From CAVPFA01 sp963703655 (GTDB taxonomy: Bacteria > Actinomycetota > Acidimicrobiia > Acidimicrobiales > Bog-793), in the NCBI GenBank assembly GCA_963703655.1, contig CAVPFA010000003.1, forward strand, positions 1,984,001 through 2,048,000: DNA of 64,000 bases. Direction: 5' to 3'. The notes beneath the pieces were generated by a model that saw only the letters and a program-made list of their open reading frames with translations, was not told the DNA's origin and made no database searches. Shown piece after piece: positions 25,101 to 33,127 of the stretch. Within the stretch, counting starts at the first letter, position 1, and each line of letters starts with the position of its first letter. The position numbers and the translations under genes were made by a program.

Positions 25101-25735
25101 GCTACGACCTGTACATCCGGCTCGTGGCCGAGGCGGTCTCGGAGCTGAAGGGCGAGCCGGTCCGCGTCCCGGTGGAGATCACCGTCGACCTGCCGGTGGA
25201 CGCATTCCTGCCGCCGGAGTACGTGGAGCGTGAGGACCTCCGCCTGGAGGCATACCGCAGGCTGGCCGAGGTCCGCGACGCCGCGGCCGTCGAGGACCTC
25301 CGCACGGAATGGGTCGACCGCTACGGTCCCCTTCCGCAGGAGGCAGAAGCGCTCGTCGCCGTCGGGCGTCTGCGCGCCGAGTGCGTCCGGACCGGTGTCA
25401 CCGAGGTCACGGCCTCGATCACCCGGCCCGGCGCCGGCGGCCCGGGCAGGACGGGTGAAGCCGTGGCTCGCGTGTCGCCGATCCGCCTGCGGGCATCGGC
25501 CAGGGTGCGCCTGGGCCGGCTGCACCCGCGGGCCATCGTCAAGGAGGACCTCGAGCAGATAATCGTGCCTCTCCCGGCCGGACCGGATCTGGCCGGCCGG
25601 CTCGCCCTGCTCCTGGGCGAGCTCCTGCCCGCCGAGCCTGGAGATACCGGGCGTGCCGATCCCGACGCCGCGGCCGTTGCCGCCGCCGAGGCGTTGGCGG
25701 CTGGCTCCGGTCCCCGTCGCACCCCTAGCATCTGA
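22103..25735 (+). CDS. mfd: Transcription-repair coupling factor
   Basis: Removes stalled RNA polymerase at lesions and recruits UvrA. The protein is about 1210 aa with a UvrB-like N-terminal module (to about 350), the RNA polymerase-interacting domain from about 502 ('FFDDLAPGDYVVHNVHGVARF'), then a RecG-type translocase: Walker A 'GDVGFGKTE' near 657, 'VIDEEQRFG' near 755, and 'TASPIPRTLEMSL' with the following TRG helices. A C-terminal UvrA-binding domain closes it. The start is GTG 22103, overlapping the pth stop (GTGA); ATG 22118 is an alternative. A short repeat 'GAQPAGSETQPTGSGAQ' is inserted near residue 120. Fully intact. Confidence 0.95.
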   Translation: MTTLQMSPRPPLSALPGLLAGEAAIAELLGVDDAIVAVPESARSVVLAAIAELGASPTTLVATATAREAEQLVHDLVPFLGADRVELLPAWETLPFERVSPATETMGRRLRTMWRLRHGAQPAGSETQPTGSGAQSQGRVVVAPIRALLQRLGPRVEDAEPVTVRQGAEVNLEDLVARLVHAGYRREYQVEARGELAVRGGIVDVFESTSNHGIRIDLFGDEVERLTSFDVADQRSIADLEQVEIFGCREVVLTTEVRERARRLSFEAPFARDNFARIADGELFDGMESWLPWLSAEEHLFTDLLDERARVVLLEPRRLRDRATEVLAEEVALAESLATTWGLQAADATAGMPRLHLGFDRLLQRTGAKLSSMLPVAGSSRTVTLQASGWPPVLGDSAGLARRFGELARAGNRVVICADGRGSAERMATVLDGEGLSCSLLVDEPPAEVDVEIRRPGVHIVVAPMDRGALILSSKLAIVAEPDVTGRRRPHRQARPRPRATEGFFDDLAPGDYVVHNVHGVARFAGMVTRAIGGAERDYLQLEYRAGDKLYLPSEQIDAITPYTGGESPALNRMGGAEWSRQKARVRAAVREVAKELVELYRRRQTEPGHAFGPDTPWQAELEQAFPYPETPDQLTAIEDVKADMERPVPMDRLVCGDVGFGKTEVAVRAVFKAVQEGYQGAVLVPTTLLAQQHFQTFSDRYAPYPVRVEVLSRFLTVAEARKVVDGLADGSVDVVIGTHRLLTRDVRFKRLGLLVIDEEQRFGVSHKEAIKQLTIGVDVLTLTASPIPRTLEMSLTGIRDLSLITTPPSERQPILTYVGEHDERAVAEAIRRELLREGQIFYVHNRVQDIERVATELRSLVPDARIAVAHGQMDEGSLEQIVIDFWEGDYDVLVCTTIIESGIDMPSVNTLVVDRADRLGLGQLHQLRGRVGRAGRRAYAYLLLPPDRVLSEQAYERLRTIGEHTELGSGFKIAMRDLEIRGAGNLLGRDQSGHIAAVGYDLYIRLVAEAVSELKGEPVRVPVEITVDLPVDAFLPPEYVEREDLRLEAYRRLAEVRDAAAVEDLRTEWVDRYGPLPQEAEALVAVGRLRAECVRTGVTEVTASITRPGAGGPGRTGEAVARVSPIRLRASARVRLGRLHPRAIVKEDLEQIIVPLPAGPDLAGRLALLLGELLPAEPGDTGRADPDAAAVAAAEALAAGSGPRRTPSI

Positions 25736-25740
25736 GAACC

Positions 25741-26790
25741 GTGAAGCGACTCTCCGCCGCCCTGGCAGGCCTTTGCGCGCTCGCCGTCTCGACCGTGGGG
25801 CTGTCGGGGTGCAACGTCCGGCTCTCTCCTTACGCCGCAGTGGTCAACGGCTCGGAGATCTCCGAGACCCAGATGCAAGATGCGCTGTCCGCGATCGCAA
25901 CCAATGCCGGTTACCGGTGCACCATCGAAGCCGGTGGCACGTCCCGGATCGCCGGTGCCGGCGTAGGCACCTACGACGCCGCCTTCAGTGCCGAGGTGCT
26001 GTCGATCCTCATCCAGGACAAGGCCGTCCGACAGGACCTCGTCCGGCTCGGCCTTCCCGAGCCGGCGGGCCTGGATTCCGCTGCCCTTGCCCAGGTCGAG
26101 TCGGCCACCACTCCGGCGACCGGTTGCCCGGGAACCGCAGCCTCGGTCGTCGCCGCCTTCCCCGCCTTCTACCGGCTCAAGTTGGTCCAGTTCCAGCTGG
26201 ACGAGTACGCACTGGCAGCCCGCCTGGCCGGAACCAGGCTCACGCCGGGCGCACTTGCGGCCTTCAGCGCCGCCCACAAGCCAGAGGCGAGCCTGGCCTG
26301 CGTCTCTGTCATCGTCGTCACCACCAAGGCCGACGCCGCGTCTCTGCGGCGCCGGCTCGTAGCCGGCGGCAATTTCGCCGCCATCGCGAAGGCCCATTCG
26401 ATCGACACCGCGACCGCCCCGAACGGGGGTTCCGTCGGGTGCATCCCGGACTCGGACTTCTCGGCCCCCCTCAACAAAGATGTCGCGGCGCTGCGGCTCG
26501 GGCAGGTCTCGAGCCCGATCTCCTTCAGCTCGGACTGGCTGCTCCTGCTGGTCACTCAGCGCCGTCCCGAGACCGAGGTTCAGCTGGTCTCCACTTTGCT
26601 GGCCGAGGAGCAGACGCCGCTCGGCACGCTGATCGCCCACATCCTGAGATCGGCCAGCGTCGACGTCGACCCCCGCTTTGGCACCTGGGACCCACGGACC
26701 AGCCCTCCGCGGGTCCAGCCCAACACGCCACCGCCGGCCAGGATCGTGCCCAACCCGAGCGCCAATGCCGGGCCGGCGGCGTCGGGCTGA
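25741..26790 (+). CDS. SurA/PrsA-like peptidyl-prolyl isomerase lipoprotein
   Basis: Exported chaperone candidate of 349 aa. The signal peptide ends in a lipobox 'LSGC' with Cys24 as lipidation site. A SurA-N-like segment follows ('AAVVNGSEISETQMQDAL'). A parvulin-like domain is near 180-280 ('VVTTKADAASLRRRLVAGGNFAAIAKAHSID' then 'GGSVGCIPDSDFSAPLN'). The tail is Pro-rich. Family members fold exported proteins at the outer face of the membrane. The start is GTG 25741, five bases after mfd, so it is co-transcribed with mfd and probably with mazG. Confidence 0.85.
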   Translation: MKRLSAALAGLCALAVSTVGLSGCNVRLSPYAAVVNGSEISETQMQDALSAIATNAGYRCTIEAGGTSRIAGAGVGTYDAAFSAEVLSILIQDKAVRQDLVRLGLPEPAGLDSAALAQVESATTPATGCPGTAASVVAAFPAFYRLKLVQFQLDEYALAARLAGTRLTPGALAAFSAAHKPEASLACVSVIVVTTKADAASLRRRLVAGGNFAAIAKAHSIDTATAPNGGSVGCIPDSDFSAPLNKDVAALRLGQVSSPISFSSDWLLLLVTQRRPETEVQLVSTLLAEEQTPLGTLIAHILRSASVDVDPRFGTWDPRTSPPRVQPNTPPPARIVPNPSANAGPAASG

Positions 26791-26838
26791 CGGGCCGTCC
26801 GCGCCGAGCGCTTCCCGCCCCGACAGGAGCCACCTACG

Positions 26839-28371
26839 ATGACCGCAGCGTTCCCGGCGCGCCCGACCGTCATCGTCGTGGGCCTCGGCCCCGCGGGGCC
26901 CGAGCTGACGACGCCGGCGGCTACCGAGGCGCTCGCGATCGCCCCGGTGGCATTCCTGCGCACGTCGCGGCACCCGGCCGCCACGGGCCTGCTCGGGCTC
27001 GCGAACGTCGTCGCGCTCGACGACTGCTACGACGGCGCCTCGAGCTTCGAGGAGGTCTACCGGTCGATCGTTGGCATCCTCCTGGCCGCTGCCGCCGAGC
27101 ACGGCCGCGTCGCCTACGCGGTGCCGGGGTCGCCGGCGGTGGCCGAGCGGAGCGTGGAGCTACTCCGGGCCGAGGAGTCGATAGATCTCGAGGTCGTCCC
27201 GGGCCTGTCGTTCTGCGAGCTCGCCTGGACGCGGCTCGGGATCGACCCGCTCGAGGCGGGCGTCCGGCTCGTCGACGCGGAGAGCTTCGCGGTCCAGGCT
27301 GCGGGCGACGCGGGACCCTTTCTCGTCGGCCAGTGCTGGTCTGGAGAGGTGCTCTCGTCGGTCAAGCTCTCGCTCGACGACGACCCGCTCCCGGCCGTCC
27401 TGCTTCACCATCTCGGCCTGGCCGACGAGTCCGTCGTCGAGGTCCCGTGGTCCGAGATTGACAAGACTCTGCAGGCCGATCACCTGACCTCGTTGTACGT
27501 GCCGCGGTTGGAGGCGCCGGTCGCGGGAGAGTTGGTGCGCTTCGCGGAGCTGGTCCGGGTCCTCCGCGAGCGGTGCCCATGGGACCGCGAACAGACGCAC
27601 GGCTCGCTGGTGCGGCACCTGCTCGAGGAGACCTACGAGGCCATCGAGGCCATCGAGATGCTCGGCGACGACCCTGCCGGCGCCCCGCCCGCCGTCGCCG
27701 AGCACGTCTGCGAGGAGCTCGGGGACCTTCTCTGCCAGGTTTTCTTCCACGCGACCCTGGCGGAGGAGGAGGGCCTGTTCAGCCTGGCCGACATCGCGCG
27801 CGGGGTCCACGACAAGCTGGTCGTGCGCCACCCGCACGTCTTCGGCGACGTGACGGCTGCGACGCCGGGCGCGGTGGTCGCGAACTGGGAGCGCATCAAG
27901 CAGTCCGAGAAGAGGCGCACTCACCTGTTCGAGGGCGTCCCGGCCGCGATGCCGGCGCTCGCGCGGGCTGCCAAGACGGAGCGCAAGATGTCGAGCGTGG
28001 ACCTGGGCTGGCCCGAGACGGGGCCCGAGGCTGGAGCCCTCGTCACGTCGCTCCGAGCGCTGTTGCGACTCGCCGAGCCGAGCCGCGGTGCCGGCGCCGC
28101 AACGGCAACAACCGCCGGCTCGGCCGCAGCTGCCGGCACGGCCACAGCCGCCGGTACGGCCGAAGCGGCCGGCGCACTGCTGCTCGCCATGGCGAGACTC
28201 GTCGCGCACCTGGGCGAGGATCCCGAGGCGCTCGTGCGCCAGGCGCTGGACCGGCTCGGGGCGAGGGTAGCTCGGCTCGAGTGCGCCGCCGGCGACGACG
28301 GGGCCGACCTGGGTGCGCTGGACCCCGCGCGCCGCCTCGACCTTTGGCGCTCGGCGGCCGGCGAATCTTGA
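26839..28371 (+). CDS. mazG: MazG family protein with N-terminal tetrapyrrole-methylase-like domain
   Basis: Two-domain protein of 510 aa, like B. subtilis YabN. Residues 1-225 resemble SAM-dependent tetrapyrrole methylases ('IVVGLGPAGPELTTPAATEAL', 'YAVPGSPAVAERSVELL'). Residues about 235-345 and beyond form the MazG nucleotide pyrophosphohydrolase ('CPWDREQTHGSLVRHLLEETYEAIEAIE' with the EExxE...ExxD metal motif completed by 'EELGDLL'). It hydrolyses non-canonical or excess NTPs. An Ala/Thr/Gly low-complexity insert interrupts the C-terminal part near 418-450. GACAGGAG precedes ATG 26839. It stands between a PPIase gene and eno. Confidence 0.9.
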   Translation: MTAAFPARPTVIVVGLGPAGPELTTPAATEALAIAPVAFLRTSRHPAATGLLGLANVVALDDCYDGASSFEEVYRSIVGILLAAAAEHGRVAYAVPGSPAVAERSVELLRAEESIDLEVVPGLSFCELAWTRLGIDPLEAGVRLVDAESFAVQAAGDAGPFLVGQCWSGEVLSSVKLSLDDDPLPAVLLHHLGLADESVVEVPWSEIDKTLQADHLTSLYVPRLEAPVAGELVRFAELVRVLRERCPWDREQTHGSLVRHLLEETYEAIEAIEMLGDDPAGAPPAVAEHVCEELGDLLCQVFFHATLAEEEGLFSLADIARGVHDKLVVRHPHVFGDVTAATPGAVVANWERIKQSEKRRTHLFEGVPAAMPALARAAKTERKMSSVDLGWPETGPEAGALVTSLRALLRLAEPSRGAGAATATTAGSAAAAGTATAAGTAEAAGALLLAMARLVAHLGEDPEALVRQALDRLGARVARLECAAGDDGADLGALDPARRLDLWRSAAGES

Positions 28372-28461
28372 GCCGCGCCGGGCGGGCGTGGCGGCGTTGG
28401 CACGGCCGGGAGCCGTCACTTTGCTAACTTCGATCACACCTTTCACAGGAGACACAAGCCA

Positions 28462-29757
28462 GTGAGCCGGATCGCGCATGTTTCCGCCCGGGAGGTACTC
28501 GACTCCCGTGGCAACCCGACCGTCGAGGTGTCGTGCCGCCTCGAGTCCGGCGCGGCCGGGAGCGCGATTGTTCCTTCCGGAGCGTCGACCGGCCGCCACG
28601 AGGCCGTCGAACTCCGGGACGGGGACGAGCGGTACGGCGGCAGGGGGGTGCTACAAGCCGTGGCGAACGTCGCCGGCGAGATCGCCGACAGGTTGAGCGG
28701 CATGGAGGCCTATGACCAGCGGGCGGCCGACCTGGCAATGATCGATCTGGACGGCACGCCTGACAAGTCCCGCCTCGGGGCGAACGCGATTCTCGGCACC
28801 TCTCTCGCCGTCGCTCGCGCGGCGGCTTCGGACGCCGTGGCGCCGCTCTACCGCTACCTCGGAGGCGTCGACGCCCATGTGCTGCCGGTCCCGATGATGA
28901 ACGTGCTGAACGGCGGCGTGCACTCGGACAACAACGTCGAGTTCCAGGAGTTCATGGTGGTCCCGGTCGGCGCTGCCTCGTTCTCCGAAGGGCTCCGCTG
29001 GGGTGCCGAGACCTACCACGCGCTTCACCGGGTGCTGCGCGACCGAGAGCTGTCGGGCTCGGTAGGAGACGAGGGCGGGTTCGCCCCGGACCTGCAGACG
29101 AACGAGGATGCGCTGCGCATGCTGGTGGACGCGATCGAGGCCGCCGGCCTCGTCCCCGGAGAGGACATGGCGCTCGCGCTCGACCCGGCTTCGAGCGAGT
29201 TCTACCGGGAAGGCTTCTATGTGCTCGAGGGCGAGGGCCGGCGCCTGTCCTCCGACGAGCTCGTCGGCTACTGGGTCGACCTCGTCGACCGCTACCCGAT
29301 CGTCTCGATCGAAGACGGCATGGCAGAACAGGACTGGGAAGGGTGGGTCGCACATACGGCGTCTCTCGGCGCGCGCATCCAGATCGTCGGCGACGACGTC
29401 TTCGTCACGAGTGCCGACAGGCTCGAGCGGGGGATCGCGGCCGGCGTCGCGAACGCCGTCCTGGTCAAGCTGAACCAGGTCGGCACGCTGACCGAGACGT
29501 TGGCCACGATGGCAACCGCCGCCCTTGCCTCGTACCGATCCGTGATCTCGCACAGATCCGGTGAGACCGAGGACACCTTCGTCGCGGACCTGGCGGTCGC
29601 GACCAACTGCGGGCAGATCAAGACCGGAGCACCTGCCAGGTCCGACCGCGTCGCCAAGTACAACCAGCTCCTGCGGATCGAGGAGCAGCTAGGCGGATCG
29701 GCCGAGTACCGGGGACGCGACGCCTTGGCCGGGCCGAGCGGGGCCGGCGCCCCGTGA
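28462..29757 (+). CDS. eno: Enolase
   Basis: Glycolytic interconversion of 2-phosphoglycerate and phosphoenolpyruvate. At 431 aa it is full length, with 'ARE(V)LDSRGNPTVEV', 'GAN AILG(T)SLAVARAAA', 'VPMMNVLNGGVHSDNNVEFQEFM', catalytic 'GDEGGFAP', metal ligand 'SIEDGMAEQDWEGW', catalytic Lys in 'LVKLNQVGTLTET' and 'SHRSGETEDTFVADLAVA'. The start is GTG 28462 with CAGGAG upstream. The stop overlaps the GTG of the divIC-like gene by four bases. Confidence 0.97.
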   Translation: MSRIAHVSAREVLDSRGNPTVEVSCRLESGAAGSAIVPSGASTGRHEAVELRDGDERYGGRGVLQAVANVAGEIADRLSGMEAYDQRAADLAMIDLDGTPDKSRLGANAILGTSLAVARAAASDAVAPLYRYLGGVDAHVLPVPMMNVLNGGVHSDNNVEFQEFMVVPVGAASFSEGLRWGAETYHALHRVLRDRELSGSVGDEGGFAPDLQTNEDALRMLVDAIEAAGLVPGEDMALALDPASSEFYREGFYVLEGEGRRLSSDELVGYWVDLVDRYPIVSIEDGMAEQDWEGWVAHTASLGARIQIVGDDVFVTSADRLERGIAAGVANAVLVKLNQVGTLTETLATMATAALASYRSVISHRSGETEDTFVADLAVATNCGQIKTGAPARSDRVAKYNQLLRIEEQLGGSAEYRGRDALAGPSGAGAP

Positions 29758-30203
29758 TCCAACGGGCCCGTTTGTTCTTCTTCGCAGCGTTGCTGGTCGG
29801 AGCCGTCATCGTGGTGACGAGCTTCCCGCTCGGCTCGCTCCTGCAGGGGAGGTCCACCGTCCGGACGGAATCTGCTCAGCTGGCGGCGTTGCAGCGGGCG
29901 AACCGGACGCTGTCGTCGCAGGTGCGGGCACTGCACGATCCAGCGGTGGTCGGGCAGATCGCGCATGAGCAGTACGGGCTGAGCGCACCCGGCCTCCGTT
30001 CGGTCGTCGTGCTGCCGGCGGCGGGCCGTTCCATGTCCTCGGCCCGCAACCCGCTCGCGGACAACCCGGTCCCGCCCTCGGACCTCCAGCCGAGCGACGC
30101 GATCCTCGGTCCGGGTGTCCAGAGCGCCCCGCCGCCGGCGCACCAGCCGAGCTTTTGGCGCCGGGTGCTCGACAACTTGGAGTTCTGGCACTCCCTCTTC
30201 TGA
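29754..30203 (+). CDS. divIC: Septum formation initiator (DivIC/FtsB family)
   Basis: Small bitopic division protein of 149 aa: membrane segment about 7-27, coiled coil about 36-62 ('RTESAQLAALQRANRTLSSQVRAL'), then 'DPAVVGQIAHEQYGLSAPG', the conserved block of FtsB/DivIC proteins. A longer Pro/Ser-rich tail follows. Family members bind FtsL/FtsQ at the divisome. The GTG start overlaps the eno stop (GTGA), the standard actinobacterial eno-divIC pair. In that lineage the next genes are usually DUF501 and ppx; here a molybdenum-hydroxylase cluster intervenes. Confidence 0.88.
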   Translation: MIQRARLFFFAALLVGAVIVVTSFPLGSLLQGRSTVRTESAQLAALQRANRTLSSQVRALHDPAVVGQIAHEQYGLSAPGLRSVVVLPAAGRSMSSARNPLADNPVPPSDLQPSDAILGPGVQSAPPPAHQPSFWRRVLDNLEFWHSLF

Positions 30204-30311
30204 GGCCGCCGCTCTTGTCTCCTGAGGCCGCGGGCTCTCATCTGAACCGGCGAGCCGCGGGGACCGAGGCGATCGGGCCCCGCCCGAGTCGGGACGATAG
30301 TGTCAGGCGCC

Positions 30312-32584
30312 ATGAGCATTCTCGGCAACCGCGTCCTGAGACGGGAGGACCCGAGGTTCCTGACCGTCGGCGCGACGTACGTCGGTGATCTGGACCTGCC
30401 GGGCGCGGCCTATCTGACTTACGTCAGGTCCACGGTGGCCCACGCGCGGATCGAGTCCATCGACGTCGAGCAGGCGCGGACCTCCCCCGGCGTGGTCGGT
30501 GTGTTCACCAACGACGACCTCGGCATCGCGCCCCAGCCACCGGGGATGGCCATGCTCAACCAGGACATGACCCGCACCCTGCTCGCGTCGGGTGTCGTGC
30601 GGTACGTCGGCGAGCCGATCGTCGCCATCGTGAGCGAGACCCGCAGCCAGGGTGCCGACGCGGCCGAGCTCGTGATCGTCGACTACGAACCGCTGCCCAT
30701 CGTCGTCGACCCCGAGGAGGCCCGCGACGACCACGTCCTCCTGTTCCCCGAGCTCGGCACCAACGTCGCGCTCCGCCTGGACTTCGGTGCCGACGACAGC
30801 CTTTTCGACGGTTGCGAGGTTGTCGTTCGCCAGCGGATCGTCAACCAGCGGATCGCGCCCTGCCCGCTCGAGGGGCGGTCCTCGGCCGCCCTGGTGGCAG
30901 CCGACGGGAGGCTCGAATTCCACGCTTCCACGCAGGCCCCCCACGGAGTGCGGAGCTCGCTCGCCAAGGTCTTGGAGCTCGAGCCCGAGCAGGTCCACGT
31001 CGTCTCGCCCGACGTCGGAGGAGGGTTCGGCGCGAAGGGCGGAACGTACCCAGAAGAGATCCTCGTGGCATGGGCCGCGAGGAAGCTCGGAAGGCCGGTG
31101 CGGTGGACCGAGACCAGGTCCGAGAGCATGCTCGGCCTCGGCCACGGTCGCGGGCAGGTGCAGTACGTCGCGATGGGCGGCAACCGCGACGGGAAGATCC
31201 TCGGGTACCGGATCGAGGTGGTGCAGGACTCGGGCGCCTACCCCGAGATCGGGGCGTTGCTCCCCTTCCTGACACGGATGATGGCGAGCGGGGTCTACGA
31301 CATCGCCAAAGCCGAGGGTTCCAGCGTCTCGGTCGTGACCAACACGACGCCGACGGTCGCGTACCGAGGCGCCGGGCGGCCCGAGGCCACCGCGGCCATC
31401 GAACGCGTCATCGACCTGTTCGCGTCCGAGATCGGGATGGACCCGGCCGAGGTCAGGAGGCGGAACTTCGTAGGAAAGACTGCGTTTCCCTACACGACCC
31501 CGACGGGCACCGTTTACGACGTCGGCGACTACGGGCGCGCGCTCGACCTGGCGCTCGAGGTGTCGGGTTACGACGAGCTCCGGGCCGAGCAGGCCCGGCG
31601 CCGCGCCGCCGGCGACCCCCACCAGCTCGGCATCGGGCTGTGCAGCTACGTCGAGATCACCAACGGCCTGCCCGATGGCGAGTACGGCGCCGTCGAGGTG
31701 CGCCCCGACGGCAGGGTGCTCGTGCGAACCGGGACGTCCCCTCACGGCCAGGGGCACGTGACGGCGTGGTCGATGCTGGTCGCGGACTCCCTCGGCGTGC
31801 CGATCGAGGACATCGAGGTGATCCACGGCGACACCGACGAGATACCCCGTGGCGTCGGGACCTTCGGCTCACGGTCGCTCCAGACGGGCGGCGTCGCCGT
31901 GCACCAGGCCGCGGGCGAGGTCGTCGAGAAGGCGAGGCAGCTTGCCGCCGACCTCCTCGAGGCGGCGGTGGACGACGTCGTCCTGGACAAGACCGCCGGA
32001 CAGTTCCATGTCGCCGGCACCCCAGCGGTCGCACGGGGCTGGCGTGAGCTCGCGCAGGAGTCCCTCGATCGCGACGGCACTCGCCTGATGGCGGAGGCGG
32101 ATTTCACTGCGCCGGGCCGACGTTCCCCTTCGGGACCCACGTCGCCGTCGTCGAAGTCGACGTCGAGACCGGCAAGGTCACCCTGCTGCGCCACATCTCC
32201 GTCGACGACGCCGGCAAGATCCTCAACCCGTTGGTGGCCGAGGGACAGGTCCACGGAGGGATCGCCCAAGGTGTCGGGCAAGCCCTCTTCGAGGAGTTCG
32301 CCTACGACGACCAGGGCAACCCGCTCACAGGGAATCTCGCCGACTACGCATTTCCCTCGGCGGCCGAGCTGCCGAGCTACGAGACGCGTTTCACCGAGAC
32401 TCCCACGCCGCTCAACCCGCTCGGAGCCAAAGGCATCGGCGAGTCCGGCACGATCGGCTCGACCCCCGCGGTCCAGAACGCCGTGGTCGACGCCCTCGCG
32501 CATCTCGGGGTGCGCCATGTCGACATGCCGACGACGCCGATGCGCGTGTGGCTGGCAATTGAGGCGGCGGCCCGCCCGACCTAG
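30312..32584 (+). pseudogene. Form II molybdenum hydroxylase large subunit, frameshifted (CoxL-like 1)
   Basis: Xanthine-dehydrogenase-family molybdopterin subunit. Frame 1 runs from ATG 30312 through 'VGGGFGAKGGTYPEE' and 'VAYRGAGRPEAT' (near residue 350) to about 32118. The C-terminal part, from 'TFPFGTHVAVVEVD' to 'KGIGESGTIGS' (catalytic Glu) and its stop at 32584, is in another frame. Restoring one C to GGGCC at 32114-32118 rejoins the frames and gives the sequence expected from the paralogue at 33124-35589. AYRGAGR is the form II motif; true CO dehydrogenases have AYxCSFR, so CO oxidation is not indicated. Either a sequencing error or a genuine null mutation; uninterrupted, the frame runs on to 32645 as nonsense. 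Confidence 0.85.
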
Positions 32585-32641
32585 GGTTCTCAGACATCGA
32601 CGAGGTCGCCGCTCGGTGGGGCGACGAGAGGGGAGGCCGAC

Positions 32642-33127
32642 GTGAAGGTCACGATGACGGTGAACGGGGTTACGGAGGAGCACGACGTCGAGCCGCGCCT
32701 TCTGCTCGTGCACTATCTGCGCGACGTGCTCGGCCTGACCGGGACGAATGTCGGGTGCGACACCACCTCGTGCGGCGCCTGCACCGTCCTGATCGACGGC
32801 GAGTCCGTGAAGTCCTGCACGGTGCTCGCGGTGCAGGCTGACGGTGACGACATCACCACGATCGAGGGGATGGCGCGGGACGGGACGATGCACCCGATCC
32901 AGCAGGCGTTCCAGGACAACCACGGCCTGCAGTGCGGCTACTGCACGCCCGGCATGGTGATGGCCATCTCGTCGTTCCTCGCCGAGAATCCCGACCCGAC
33001 CGAGGCCGAGGTCCGCATCGGCCTCGAAGGGAACCTCTGCCGGTGCACCGGCTACCACAACATCGTCCGGGCGGCGCTGGCAGCCGCGCGCACGCCCGAG
33101 CTGAGCTCGTGGGGCCCAGGGCGATGA
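32642..33127 (+). CDS. Molybdenum hydroxylase [2Fe-2S] small subunit (CoxS-like)
   Basis: Electron-transfer subunit of 161 aa with two iron-sulfur clusters. Plant-type cluster ligands are C39, C44, C47 and C59 ('GCDTTSCGACTVLIDG'); the C-terminal cluster ligands are C98, C101, C133 and C135 ('LQCGYCTPGM', 'NLCRCTGY'). All eight are present. It starts at GTG 32642 after GAGGGGAGG. It lies between two different large-subunit genes and its stop overlaps the ATG of the second (ATGA), which therefore is its more likely partner. Confidence 0.95.
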   Translation: MKVTMTVNGVTEEHDVEPRLLLVHYLRDVLGLTGTNVGCDTTSCGACTVLIDGESVKSCTVLAVQADGDDITTIEGMARDGTMHPIQQAFQDNHGLQCGYCTPGMVMAISSFLAENPDPTEAEVRIGLEGNLCRCTGYHNIVRAALAAARTPELSSWGPGR